Source of the DNA: Diaminobutyricibacter sp049994905
GTDB taxonomy: Bacteria > Actinomycetota > Actinomycetes > Actinomycetales > Microbacteriaceae
Direction: 5' to 3'
DNA: 64,000 nt
Assembly: GCF_049994905.1 (NCBI RefSeq)
Contig: NZ_CP188258.1
Span: forward strand, 2,108,001-2,172,000
Shown one piece after another: positions 17,328 to 25,994 of the stretch; within the stretch, counting starts at the first letter, position 1; the number at the start of each line of letters is the position of its first letter. The notes beneath the pieces were generated by a model that searched no databases, was not told where the DNA came from, and saw nothing but the letters and a program-made list of their open reading frames with translations. Both the position numbers and the translations under genes were made by a program.

Positions 17328-18110
17328 GTGCCCGTTTATCGTGATGAAGCCGTCGTGCTGCGCACCCACAAGCTGGGCGAAGCCGACCGCATCGTCACGA
17401 TGCTCACGCGCCAGCACGGCAAAGTGCGCGCGGTCGCGAAAGGCGTGCGTCGCACCGCATCGAAGTTCGGCGCGCGGCTGGAACCGTTCATGGTCGCTGA
17501 TGTGCAGCTCTACGAAGGGCGCAGCCTCGACGTGATCACCCAGGCGGAGTCGATCGGCTCGTACGGGGCGGCCATCGCCGACGACTACGCCAGCTACACG
17601 GCGGCGAACGCCATGGTCGAGACGGCCGACCGGGTCACAGAAGCCGAAGGCTCGCTCCAGCAGTACCTGCTGCTCGTCGGCGCACTCCGGTCGCTCGCCC
17701 GCAAAGAGCACGGTGCAGCGCTCACCCTCGACTCGTACCTCCTCCGGGCGCTGTCGATGGCCGGATGGGCTCCCAGCTTTCTCGACTGCTCCCGCTGCGG
17801 TGCGCCCGGCCCCCATTCCGCGATCGTCGTGCAGCTCGGAGGGGTGGTGTGCGACGACTGCGCACCGCAGGGTGCGCCACGGCTCGACGAGGAGACCGTC
17901 GCACTGCTCGGCGCGCTGTTGACCGGCGACTGGGACCAGGCTGAAGCTGCCGGCGACGGCACCCGGTCGAAGGCGAGCGGGGTGGTAGCGGCTTACACCC
18001 AATGGCACCTGGAGCGCGGCCTCCGCTCCCTGCAGCATGTGTCGCGCGAACGGCGGGAGCCGGGCGCCGAAACCCAGATCCCACCGACCGCATCCCAGGG
18101 GAGCCGATGA
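17328..18110 (+). CDS. recO: DNA repair protein RecO
   Basis: Recombination mediator that helps RecA load on SSB-coated single-stranded DNA in the RecFOR pathway. The 260 residues contain the N-terminal OB fold (about 1-78, opening PVYRDEAVVLRTHKLGEADR), a helical middle and a zinc ribbon with CSRCGAPG and VCDDC (about 152-180). It overlaps uppS by 4 bp, the conserved recO-uppS arrangement of actinobacteria. Confidence 0.94.
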   Translation: MPVYRDEAVVLRTHKLGEADRIVTMLTRQHGKVRAVAKGVRRTASKFGARLEPFMVADVQLYEGRSLDVITQAESIGSYGAAIADDYASYTAANAMVETADRVTEAEGSLQQYLLLVGALRSLARKEHGAALTLDSYLLRALSMAGWAPSFLDCSRCGAPGPHSAIVVQLGGVVCDDCAPQGAPRLDEETVALLGALLTGDWDQAEAAGDGTRSKASGVVAAYTQWHLERGLRSLQHVSRERREPGAETQIPPTASQGSR

Positions 18111-18910
18111 CGCCCAAGCCCTACACGCACAAAGATGCGGTCGAGTTCCGACCGCTCGACTGGACCGGGGTCTACCCGCCCGCCATCCCCAAGGCTGCCG
18201 TACCGGGACACGTCGCGATCGTGATGGACGGGAACGGACGCTGGGCCAATGCGCGCGGGCTCACCCGTATTGAAGGGCACCGCGCGGGGGAGGCCTCGCT
18301 GCTGGATGTGGTGGCCGGCGCCATCCAGATCGGCGTGCGGCACCTGAGCGTGTACGCCTTCTCGACCGAGAACTGGAAACGCTCGCCCGACGAGGTGCGG
18401 TTCCTCATGGGGTTCAACCGCGATGTGCTCCATCGCAGGCGTGACCAGCTCAACGAGTGGGGCGTGCGGGTGCGCTGGGCCGGTCGCAGGCCGCGGCTCT
18501 GGTCGTCCGTCATCAAAGAACTCCAGTTCGCCGAACGGCTCACCGCCGGCAACGACGTGCTCACCCTGACGATGTGCGTCAACTACGGGGGACGGACGGA
18601 GGTCGCGGATGCCGTCCGCACGATCGCAGAGGATGTCTCAGCAGGCCGACTCAAACCATCCGCCATCACCGAACGCACCATCCAGCGTCACCTCTACACA
18701 CCCGACCTGCCCGACGTCGACCTGTTCGTTCGCAGCTCCGGTGAACAGCGCACAAGCAATTTCATGCTGTGGCAGAGCGCGTACGCCGAGATGGTCTTCC
18801 TCGACACGCTGTGGCCCGATTTCACCCGGGCAGACCTGTGGCAGGCGATCGAACTGTACGCCGGGCGCAACCGGCGGTTCGGGGGAGCGGTGGATGCGCC
18901 ATCCGTCTGA
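18107..18910 (+). CDS. uppS: Isoprenyl transferase (polyprenyl diphosphate synthase, UppS family)
   Basis: Cis-prenyltransferase that adds isopentenyl units to an allylic diphosphate to make the polyprenyl carrier for peptidoglycan and other wall polymers. From the ATG at 18107 (ATGA overlap with recO) it has 267 residues. The catalytic motif MDGNGRWA has Asp41. YAFSTENWKRSP and the C-terminal RSSGEQRTSNFMLWQ-AYAE region are diagnostic. Actinobacteria can hold two such enzymes of different chain length; which this is cannot be decided here. Confidence 0.95.
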   Translation: MTPKPYTHKDAVEFRPLDWTGVYPPAIPKAAVPGHVAIVMDGNGRWANARGLTRIEGHRAGEASLLDVVAGAIQIGVRHLSVYAFSTENWKRSPDEVRFLMGFNRDVLHRRRDQLNEWGVRVRWAGRRPRLWSSVIKELQFAERLTAGNDVLTLTMCVNYGGRTEVADAVRTIAEDVSAGRLKPSAITERTIQRHLYTPDLPDVDLFVRSSGEQRTSNFMLWQSAYAEMVFLDTLWPDFTRADLWQAIELYAGRNRRFGGAVDAPSV

Positions 18911-18976
18911 CGCTGTTCGCAAGGCTGTTCGCAAACGTGCGGGAATGAAAAATTCGGCAGCCGGGTTGGCAGTGTT

Positions 18977-19648
18977 GTGAGTGAACCCATCAAAGTAGAC
19001 ATCTGGTCCGACATCGCCTGCCCCTGGTGCTACATCGGAAAGCGCAAGTTCGAAGCAGGAAGCGGCCTGTTCGCGGGTGCGGGCGACGACCGCGGTGTCG
19101 TCGTCGAATACCACAGCTTCGAACTGTCGCCGGAGACGCCGGTCGACTTCGATGGAAACGAGATCGACTTCCTGGCCGTGCACAAAGGCATTCCGGCCGG
19201 GCAGGTGAAGCCCATGCTCGATCGTGTGACGGGGATCGCTTCATCCGTCGGGCTCGACTACGATTTCGATGCACTCAAGCACACGAACACGGTGAAGGCG
19301 CACGAACTTCTGCACTATGCCAAGGCGCACGGCAAACAGCTGGAGATGTCCGAGCGACTGTTCAGCGCCTACTTCGTGGAGGGACGCCACGTCGGTCGCA
19401 TTGCGGATCTGGCCGACCTCGCCGCCGAGATCGGGCTCGACCGCGACGACGTCGTTCGCGCTCTCGAGACTGAGGAGTTCCTCTCGGACGTTCGCGCCGA
19501 CCAGGCGATGGCCACCGAGTACGGCATCCAGGGGGTTCCGTTCTTCGTGATCGACGGCCGGTATGGAGTGTCGGGAGCGCAGGATTCGCAGACGTTCGCA
19601 CAGGTGCTCGAGCAGGTCTGGACGGAGAAGGCCGCGGTGAGCGCGTGA
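18977..19648 (+). CDS. FrnE-like DsbA-family thiol-disulfide oxidoreductase
   Basis: Thioredoxin-fold protein of the FrnE/DSBA group, 223 residues, without a signal peptide and so probably cytoplasmic. The redox motif CPWC is at residues 15-18 (DIACPWCYIGKRKFE). The helical insertion occupies about 60-170 and the cis-Pro loop is GVPFFVIDGRYGVSGAQ. GTG start with only a weak ribosome-binding site. FrnE of Deinococcus carries a second CX4C motif in a C-terminal extension. Here this protein ends at KAAVSA, and a CX4C peptide is encoded in a separate frame whose GTG overlaps this stop codon. Confidence 0.88.
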   Translation: MSEPIKVDIWSDIACPWCYIGKRKFEAGSGLFAGAGDDRGVVVEYHSFELSPETPVDFDGNEIDFLAVHKGIPAGQVKPMLDRVTGIASSVGLDYDFDALKHTNTVKAHELLHYAKAHGKQLEMSERLFSAYFVEGRHVGRIADLADLAAEIGLDRDDVVRALETEEFLSDVRADQAMATEYGIQGVPFFVIDGRYGVSGAQDSQTFAQVLEQVWTEKAAVSA

Positions 19649-19773
19649 CCCAGAGTGACGGGACGGCGCCCGCGGCGCCCGCAACCCCCTCAGCCACAGC
19701 GGGTTTCTCCCTGATTCCGCTGGGTGATCTTTCGGCTGCGGCCTGCGAAGGCGACGCCTGCATCATCCCGTAA
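19645..19773 (+). CDS. 42-residue peptide carrying a CX4C motif, coupled to the FrnE-like gene
   Basis: Reading frame opening with GTG at 19645, overlapping the preceding TGA as GTGA, and ending at TAA 19771-19773. A Thr/Ala/Pro-rich first half leads to LIPLGDLSAAACEGDACIIP. The final CEGDAC is a CX4C pair, the motif that in FrnE proteins lies in the C-terminal tail and exchanges disulfides with CPWC. The frame is shifted by -1 relative to the oxidoreductase. It could be a separate partner peptide made by stop-start re-initiation, a tail joined by -1 frameshifting, or the result of a mutation or sequencing error. No slippery sequence is evident. Confidence 0.55.
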   Translation: MTQSDGTAPAAPATPSATAGFSLIPLGDLSAAACEGDACIIP

Positions 19774-19873
19774 GCGGCGCCTCCGGCAATCAGGCAGAGG
19801 CCGACGGGCGATCATCCGACCAATGCTGCCGGGTTTCGTCTCTACCCTGCGGAATCCGTCCACAGGCGCTGGA

Positions 19874-19924
19874 TTGTGCGAAATTCGTGGGTGCGCCGGC
19901 CATCCACTGGCGAATTCTGCACAA
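19874..19924. terminator. Inverted repeat between convergent genes
   Basis: TTGTGCGAAATTCG (19874-19887) is repeated inverted as CGAATTCTGCACAA (19911-19924) with 12 of 14 positions pairing. It lies just after the end of ybaK (minus strand) and past the CX4C peptide, so a shared terminator is likely. The rest of 19774-19929 shows nothing else. Confidence 0.5.
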
Positions 19925-19929
19925 CCGGC

Positions 19930-20442
19930 CTACTCGGGGTCGGAGATGTCGGCGACCGTGGCACCGAATGAGGCGATCAGGTCGTCGGCGTCGACGAAGA
20001 GGGAGTAGCCGTGAGCTCCTGCACCCATCGCGACCTCGTGTCCCGCGATGGTGCTGTCCGCGTAGACCGGCCACGCGTTGGTGCTGCCGAAAGGCGTGAT
20101 CGTGCCCCGCTCATATCCTGTCGCCTCGAGTGCGACCGCCGCGTCGGGGAGCTGAAGTTTGTTCACCCCGACGAGCGCACGCAGTTTCGGCCAGGAGATC
20201 TTGCGGCCGCCGGGAATGAGCGCGAACAGGAACGTTCCGTCGCTGCGTTTGACGACGAGCGTCTTCACGATTCCCGATGGCTCGAGGCCGAGCAGGGCGG
20301 CCGCCTCCTCGAGGCTGCGCGCGGCGGGCCGCTCGGTGATCCGGATGGCGACCCCTCGCTCGGCCGCGTCGGCCTCGGCTCTCGCGCGACCGCTCACGAC
20401 CGGCTCGTTCGATCCATCCACAGCCTGTAGGTCCTGAGTCAT
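19930..20442 (-). CDS. ybaK: YbaK-family aminoacyl-tRNA deacylase
   Basis: Trans-editing enzyme that removes mischarged amino acids, classically Cys from tRNA-Pro. 170 residues from the ATG at 20442. The YbaK fold is visible from EAAALLGLEPSGIVKTLVVK (about 45-64) through FALIPGGRKISWPKLRALVG, with the conserved lysine in IVKTLV and the glycine loop GYERGTITPFG (about 108-118). The reading frame stays open far upstream on this strand only because it runs antisense to dusB and dgt. It is divergent from dusB with a 33-bp gap, so the promoters must overlap. Confidence 0.88.
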   Translation of the reverse strand: MTQDLQAVDGSNEPVVSGRARAEADAAERGVAIRITERPAARSLEEAAALLGLEPSGIVKTLVVKRSDGTFLFALIPGGRKISWPKLRALVGVNKLQLPDAAVALEATGYERGTITPFGSTNAWPVYADSTIAGHEVAMGAGAHGYSLFVDADDLIASFGATVADISDPE

Positions 20443-20475
20443 TTCCGCAGCCGCTTTCTGGGACAATTGCATGAG

Positions 20476-21666
20476 ATGTCTTCCACAGCAACGATAAGCC
20501 ACGCACCCCAGCTGACCATCGGTCCGCTGGCCCTCGACGTGCCCGTGGTCCTCGCCCCGATGGCCGGGATCACGAACACCGCCTTCCGTCGCCTCTGCCG
20601 CGAGTTCGGCGCCGGTCTCTATGTCAGCGAGATGATCACGTCGCGCGCCCTGGTCGAGCGCACTCCCGAGTCGATGCGGCTGATCACCCACCACGAGTCG
20701 GAGACGCCGCGATCGATCCAGCTCTACGGGGTCGATCCCAAAACGGTTTCCGAAGCGGTCACCATGCTGGTTGCCGAAGATCGTGCCGACCACATCGACC
20801 TCAACTTCGGCTGCCCGGTTCCGAAGGTGACCCGCAAGGGCGGCGGCGCCGCGCTTCCGTGGAAGCTCGGGCTGTTCCGCGAGATCGTCGAGGGTGCCGT
20901 TCGGGCTGCCGGGCCGATTCCGCTGACCGTGAAGATGCGCAAAGGCATCGACAGCGACCACCTGACCTACCTCGAGGCGGCGAGGGCTGCCGAAGGCGCG
21001 GGTGTGGCGTCGATCGCACTGCACGCACGCACGGCCGCAGAGTTCTACTCGGGCCATGCGGACTGGTCGGCGATCGCGAAGCTCAAAGAGACGATCACGG
21101 GCACTCCGGTTCTGGGCAACGGCGACATCTGGTCGTCGGCCGATGCGATCCGCATGGTCGACGAGACCGGGTGTGACGGCGTCGTCGTCGGCCGCGGCTG
21201 CCTGGGGCGCCCGTGGTTGTTCGGCGACCTTGCGGCGGCGTTCCACGCCCGCTCCGGCGAACTCGACCCCGCGGTCGCCGCGGCGGTCCAGGCACATCCG
21301 ACGCTCGGCCAGGTCGCGGCGACGTTCCGTCGGCACGCCGAACTGCTCGTGGAGTTCTTCGACAGCGAGGAGCGGGGCTGCCGCGACATCCGTAAGCACG
21401 TCGCCTGGTACTTCAAGGGTTACCCCGTCGGGGGAGACCTGAGAGCGAGCCTCGCCACCGTCGAGAGCCTGCAGCATCTCGACGACCTGCTCGCCACCCT
21501 GGACTGGAACCAGCCGTACCCGGGAGAAGGGGCGGAAGGCCCACGCGGCCGCGCGGGCACCCCCAAGAACCCCGCCCTTCCCGATGGGTGGCTCGCCAGC
21601 CGCGAACTCGATGGCTACCAGAAGGTCGAACTTGCCGAAGCCGAACTCAACAACAGTGGGGGGTAG
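20476..21666 (+). CDS. dusB: tRNA-dihydrouridine synthase
   Basis: FMN-dependent reductase converting uridine to dihydrouridine in the tRNA D loop. 396 residues from ATG 20476 (TTG 20467 would add three). The FMN barrel begins VVLAPMAGITNTAFRRL; the catalytic Cys113 lies in DLNFGCPVPKVTRKGGGAA; VKMRKGID and GVVVGRGCLGRPW bind FMN and phosphate. The C-terminal helical tRNA-binding domain starts near 270. Longer than E. coli DusB (about 320), as usual in actinobacteria. dgt follows after 3 bp, an operon. Confidence 0.93.
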   Translation: MSSTATISHAPQLTIGPLALDVPVVLAPMAGITNTAFRRLCREFGAGLYVSEMITSRALVERTPESMRLITHHESETPRSIQLYGVDPKTVSEAVTMLVAEDRADHIDLNFGCPVPKVTRKGGGAALPWKLGLFREIVEGAVRAAGPIPLTVKMRKGIDSDHLTYLEAARAAEGAGVASIALHARTAAEFYSGHADWSAIAKLKETITGTPVLGNGDIWSSADAIRMVDETGCDGVVVGRGCLGRPWLFGDLAAAFHARSGELDPAVAAAVQAHPTLGQVAATFRRHAELLVEFFDSEERGCRDIRKHVAWYFKGYPVGGDLRASLATVESLQHLDDLLATLDWNQPYPGEGAEGPRGRAGTPKNPALPDGWLASRELDGYQKVELAEAELNNSGG

Positions 21667-21669
21667 CCG

Positions 21670-22941
21670 GTGACCCAGACTCGCCATGCCGAGCCCGGAT
21701 CGCCGGCGTACGCGCCGGGTGACCGTGAGCGCTGGCTTCCCGAGCAGCACTCCAGTCGTCGCAGCGACTTCGCGCGTGATCGTGCGCGTCTCCTCCATTC
21801 GTCCGCACTGCGGCGACTTGCGGCGAAGACCCAGGTGCTCAGCCCCACCGCCGGGCTCGACTTCGCCCGAAACCGGCTCACCCATTCGCTCGAGGTCGCC
21901 CAGGTCGGCCGGGAGCTCGCCACGAGCCTCGGCCTCGACCCCGACATCGTCGACACGGCCTGCCTGGCCCACGACATCGGCCATCCGCCGTTCGGGCACA
22001 ACGGTGAAAGGGCGCTCAATCACTGGGCCGGTGACATCGGAGGGTTCGAGGGCAACGCGCAGACGCTGCGCCTCCTCACGCGGCTCGAGCCGAAAGTGTT
22101 CGGCGACGACGGTCGCGCCTACGGGTTGAACCTGACCCGCGCGAGCCTCGACGCCAGCTGTAAATACCCGTGGCCCGCATCCTCGTCGGTCTCCGACCCG
22201 AGCGGCCGCGCCAAGTTCGGGTTCTATGCCGACGACCAGCCGGTATTCGAATGGATGCGCGCTGGCGCGCCCGACCGGGTCCGCTGCATCGAGGCCCAGG
22301 TCATGGACCTCTCCGACGACATCGCGTACTCCGTGCACGACTTCGAAGACGCGGTCGTCAGCGGGTACATCGACGTTCAGGCGCTCGGGCGCAGGGTCGA
22401 TCACGAGGGACTGGTCGCCTCGATGTACGAGTGGATCGGTGGGGAGTTCAGCCACGACGAGCTGATCGCTGCTTTCGATCGCCTCGACACACTCGACGTG
22501 TGGCTTGAGGAATGGGACTCGAGCCGGCGCGCACAGGCACGACTGAAGAACCTGACCAGCCAGCTGATCGGGCGGTTCGCCGGTGCAGCGACCCGCGCCA
22601 CCCGTGAGGCCGCCTCGAGCGAAAGCCTCATCCGGTACGGCGCCGACGTCGTCGTTCCTGCCGAGATCCAGGCCGAGATCGCGGTGCTGAAAGGCATCGT
22701 GGCGACGTTCGTCATGTCACGCAACACGCGCCAGCCCATCTACGTGCAACAGCGCATGGTGCTCGTGACGCTCGCCGACGTGCTGCTCGCCAGCGGTCCA
22801 CACGAACTGGACCCCGGGTTCGCCGAGGACTGGCACGCCGCCGCCGACGACGGCGCCCGCAAACGTGTCGTCGTCGATCAGGTCGCGAGCCTGACCGACC
22901 AGTCGGCTCTTGCGTGGTACGAACGGCTGGTACAGCATTAG
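21670..22941 (+). CDS. dgt: Deoxyguanosinetriphosphate triphosphohydrolase-like protein
   Basis: HD-domain dNTPase that splits dNTP to deoxynucleoside and triphosphate, balancing nucleotide pools. 423 residues with a GTG start. The metal site uses the His in NRLTHSLEVAQVGRELA and the HD pair in CLAHDIGHPPFGHNGE (about 97-112), with a later Asp in VMDLSDDIAYSVHD. The C-terminal part matches type-2 Dgt proteins. It sits in the actinobacterial order dusB-dgt-dnaG, with one DUF4282 gene inserted before dnaG. Confidence 0.93.
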   Translation: MTQTRHAEPGSPAYAPGDRERWLPEQHSSRRSDFARDRARLLHSSALRRLAAKTQVLSPTAGLDFARNRLTHSLEVAQVGRELATSLGLDPDIVDTACLAHDIGHPPFGHNGERALNHWAGDIGGFEGNAQTLRLLTRLEPKVFGDDGRAYGLNLTRASLDASCKYPWPASSSVSDPSGRAKFGFYADDQPVFEWMRAGAPDRVRCIEAQVMDLSDDIAYSVHDFEDAVVSGYIDVQALGRRVDHEGLVASMYEWIGGEFSHDELIAAFDRLDTLDVWLEEWDSSRRAQARLKNLTSQLIGRFAGAATRATREAASSESLIRYGADVVVPAEIQAEIAVLKGIVATFVMSRNTRQPIYVQQRMVLVTLADVLLASGPHELDPGFAEDWHAAADDGARKRVVVDQVASLTDQSALAWYERLVQH

Positions 22942-23021
22942 CGAGCGGCGCCGCGTCGCGGGGCCTTGTGCCTCGGCTCGCTGTGCTGGATGCTGAGAAA
23001 CACGGCCAACGGGAGGAAACG

Positions 23022-23888
23022 ATGAGCGCGCCACAACCGCCGACGAACGGCGACGTGCCCGACACGGGCTCGGACGCCACAGAAGGCAGCGCGCCGACGC
23101 CGACCACAACTCCGGAGCCTTCCGCGGCGAAAGCCGCCCCCCGCAAAGCAGCGCCGCGTAAACCTTCCGCGACTACCAGCCGCACCCGAAAGCCCGCCGC
23201 GAGCACCAGCCCCGTCGTGGTATCCGAAACGGCGCCGACGCAAGTCCTTCCAAACCTCGACGCGACCGAAGTGCTACCGGTTGCTGCCGCGGCGGAGAAC
23301 CCCGAAGTCGTCGCTGCCGCGAGTGCGGTGCCTGTCGCAGCGGTCCCGGAATCGGCCCCAGCGCAGCCTCAGCCACCTGAGCCGCACCCGGTGGAAGAGC
23401 AGCCGGTGTCGACCCTGCCAACGGAACCGCAGCCCGCCCAGCCGACGGAACAGCCGCCGACAGAACCGCAATACCCCCCGCGCGACGGAACGCAGAGCCA
23501 GCAGGAGCCGCCGGCCGCGCACCAGGCCGCTCCGCCCCCGCGCTCGATCACTGAGGTGTTCGCGGAACGGCTCGACAACGACGGGTTCTTCTCGGCGCTC
23601 TTCGACCTGACGTTCACCCGCTACGTGACACGCAAACTTGCCGGACCGGTGTACATCGTCGGGCTGGTCCTGATCGGCCTGAGCACGATCCTCGCGCTGA
23701 TCTACTGGCTCGGCCAGGCGATCGCGACGCACACGTTCCTCGGGGCGTTCGTCTTTCTCTTCGGCCTGATCATCACGGTCGTCGGCAGCGCGCTCGCCAT
23801 CCTGCTGCTCCGCGTCGCGATCGAAGTCTTCGTCGCCATCATCGCGATCGCAGAGAACACCCGCCCGCGGCGGAAGCAGGGGCCCTGA
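23022..23888 (+). CDS. DUF4282 membrane protein with long disordered N-terminus
   Basis: 288 residues. The first 180 are rich in Pro, Ala, Glu and Gln, with repeated pieces such as QPQPPEPHP and EPQPAQPTEQ, and are probably disordered and cytoplasmic. The last 95 residues form the DUF4282 domain: FFSALFDLTFTRYVT, then two membrane segments (about 208-230 and 240-270). The function of DUF4282 is unknown. The ATG at 23022 has GGGAGGAAAC directly upstream, a near-perfect ribosome-binding site, which decides the start. It is one of few strongly Shine-Dalgarno-led genes here. Confidence 0.8.
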   Translation: MSAPQPPTNGDVPDTGSDATEGSAPTPTTTPEPSAAKAAPRKAAPRKPSATTSRTRKPAASTSPVVVSETAPTQVLPNLDATEVLPVAAAAENPEVVAAASAVPVAAVPESAPAQPQPPEPHPVEEQPVSTLPTEPQPAQPTEQPPTEPQYPPRDGTQSQQEPPAAHQAAPPPRSITEVFAERLDNDGFFSALFDLTFTRYVTRKLAGPVYIVGLVLIGLSTILALIYWLGQAIATHTFLGAFVFLFGLIITVVGSALAILLLRVAIEVFVAIIAIAENTRPRRKQGP

Positions 23889-23927
23889 TCACACCATCCG
23901 CGAGGCCGACGATGTCGGTCCGCTCAG

Positions 23928-23933
23928 TAGAAT
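23928..23933 (+). promoter_or_regulatory. -10 box of a leaderless dnaG transcript
   Basis: TAGAAT ends 6 bases before the ATG of dnaG at 23940. No ribosome-binding site is visible in the gap from the previous gene. Confidence 0.55.
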
Positions 23934-23939
23934 CAGACT

Positions 23940-25844
23940 ATGGCCGGCCGAATTCGACAGAGTGACATCGAAGAGGTCAAAGCCCGCACCAACATCGCTG
24001 ACATCGTCGGCGACTACGTCAGCCTCCGTCCTGCCGGTGTCGGGTCGCTCAAAGGCCTCTGCCCGTTCCACGACGAACGCAGCCCCAGCTTCCATGTGCG
24101 CCCGCAAGTCGGCATGTACCACTGCTTCGGCTGCGGCGAAAGCGGCGACGTGTACTCCTTCCTCCAGAAGATGGACCACGTCAGCTTCAGCGAGGCGGTC
24201 GAACGTCTCGCCGGCCGCGTCGGGCTCACGCTGCACTACGAAGACGGCGGAGCCGCACCCGAAGCCGGAAACCGTGCGCGCATCCTCGCAGCGAACACGG
24301 CCGCCGAAGAATTCTTCACGCAGAAACTCGCTGCCCCCGAGGCCGATGTCGGGCGCCGGTTCCTCGGCGAGCGCGGCTTCGACGCCAACGCCGCCGCACA
24401 TTTCGGCATCGGCTTCGCACCCAAAAGCTGGGACGAGCTCACCAAACACCTGCGCGTTCGCGGTTTCAGCCAGGACGAACTGGCCGCCGCGGGCCTCGTC
24501 TCCGCCGGCGACAGGGGTGTCTACGACCGCTTCCGGGGGCGGCTCGTGTGGCCCATCCGCGACGTCACAGGCCAGACCATCGGTTTCGGCGCGCGCAAGC
24601 TCCTCGACGACGACAACGGCCCGAAATACCTGAACACGCCGGAAACCCCCGTCTACCACAAGGCCCAGGTCCTGTACGGGCTTGACCTCGCCAAACGCGA
24701 GATCTCCCGCAGCCGCCAGGTTGTCGTCGTCGAAGGCTACACCGACGTCATGGCGTGCCACCTCGCCGGCATCACCACCGCCGTTGCGACCTGCGGCACC
24801 TCGTTCGGCGTCGACCACATCAAGGTGTTGCGCCGCGTACTCGGAGACGACACCGGTCTCGGCGAAGTCGTCTTCACCTTCGATCCGGATGCCGCGGGCC
24901 AGAAAGCGGCGATGCGCGCCTTCAGCGAAGAACAGCGTTTCGCGGCACAGACCTACGTCGCCGTCGGACCCGACGGCCTCGACCCCTGCGACCTGCGTCT
25001 CGCGAAAGGCGACGACGCGGTCCGGCGCATGATCGATACCAAAAAGCCGATGTTCGAGTTCATGATCAAACAGGTGCTTTCTCAATACAACCTGGACACC
25101 GTCGAAGGCCGGGTCGCCGCGTTGCGGGCCGCAGCGCCCGTCGTCTCCGACATCCGCGACCCGTCCCTGAGGCCCGGATACACCCGGGAGCTGGCACGGA
25201 TGCTGGGACTTGAGCTTTCCGAGGTCACCAGGGCCGTATCCAATGCTCGTTCGAGCAGCACGCCGACAGGGGCGCAAGCGAGCGCCGGCGCCCCCACGGC
25301 GCAGTCGAGCGCACCGCGGGGAGGGGCGGATGCGCGCTCTGGGTCGCCCGCACGACCGGCGGCGATCGACGGCCCGTCCCTCGTCACGCTGCCGACCGAC
25401 CACGCAACGCGGCTCGAACGGGATGCCCTCATGGCGATGCTCCAGTACCCGGCGATCGTGGGGGTCGACCTGACACGCAGGGCGACCCAGACGGCCTTCG
25501 CGAACCAGAGCCTCGCCGTGGTCCGCGACGGCATCGCGACAACCCTCGACGCGATGGACACCCCGGATTGGCTGGCCCGGGTGGCCCAGGAGGTGCCCGC
25601 GCCGTTCTCGACGCTCGTGACGGAACTGGGTGTCGCGCCCATCCCGGAACGCTCCGAAAAGGAACTGACCGCCTACGTGCGCGGGGTGACAAGTTCCCTC
25701 ATCGAGCGCGACCTGCTGCGGCGCAAGGCGGATTTGCTCGGGCGGCTGCAGCGCGCAGACCCCGAGCAGCGCGACGCATATACCGCGCTGCAGCGGGAGC
25801 TTGTGCAGATCGAAGCGGACAGACGCAAGCTGCGCGACGAATAA
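23940..25844 (+). CDS. dnaG: DNA primase
   Basis: Makes RNA primers at the replication fork. 634 residues. The CHC2 zinc-binding domain has Cys41, His44, Cys62 and Cys65 (LCPFHDERSPSF, YHCFGCGESGD). The catalytic Toprim domain shows VVVEGYTDVMACH (about 261-273) and VFTFDPDAAG (about 310-319). A linker rich in Ala, Ser and Gly (about 436-480) precedes the C-terminal helicase-binding domain. A fully standard copy, apparently leaderless and monocistronic. Confidence 0.97.
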   Translation: MAGRIRQSDIEEVKARTNIADIVGDYVSLRPAGVGSLKGLCPFHDERSPSFHVRPQVGMYHCFGCGESGDVYSFLQKMDHVSFSEAVERLAGRVGLTLHYEDGGAAPEAGNRARILAANTAAEEFFTQKLAAPEADVGRRFLGERGFDANAAAHFGIGFAPKSWDELTKHLRVRGFSQDELAAAGLVSAGDRGVYDRFRGRLVWPIRDVTGQTIGFGARKLLDDDNGPKYLNTPETPVYHKAQVLYGLDLAKREISRSRQVVVVEGYTDVMACHLAGITTAVATCGTSFGVDHIKVLRRVLGDDTGLGEVVFTFDPDAAGQKAAMRAFSEEQRFAAQTYVAVGPDGLDPCDLRLAKGDDAVRRMIDTKKPMFEFMIKQVLSQYNLDTVEGRVAALRAAAPVVSDIRDPSLRPGYTRELARMLGLELSEVTRAVSNARSSSTPTGAQASAGAPTAQSSAPRGGADARSGSPARPAAIDGPSLVTLPTDHATRLERDALMAMLQYPAIVGVDLTRRATQTAFANQSLAVVRDGIATTLDAMDTPDWLARVAQEVPAPFSTLVTELGVAPIPERSEKELTAYVRGVTSSLIERDLLRRKADLLGRLQRADPEQRDAYTALQRELVQIEADRRKLRDE

Positions 25845-25873
25845 TTGCGTCAACGTAAAGATCTCGCTACGAA
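25845..25873 (+). promoter_or_regulatory. Possible promoter of the peptide-ABC operon
   Basis: TTGCGT (25845-25850) and TACGAA (25868-25873) are separated by 17 bases, right after the dnaG stop and about 120 bp before the lipoprotein gene. The remaining 25874-25994 is relatively AT-rich leader without another clear feature except AGGAAGAGG (25977-25985) as ribosome-binding site. Confidence 0.35.
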
Positions 25874-25994
25874 TCGCCGAAACGGTAAAAGCAGACGCCG
25901 ATTCTGTGTTATCAAGAATTCAACGCAGTCCGGCGGTGCGCACAGCGCTGCCCACCGGGCTGGCTGACCCCACACCAGGAAGAGGTAATCGGAT

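Noticed and set aside
19930..22455. Very long minus-strand frame (841 codons) opposite dusB and dgt
   Set aside because: Only its last 170 residues are the YbaK protein. The rest is antisense to two clearly recognised genes, an effect of G/C at third positions.
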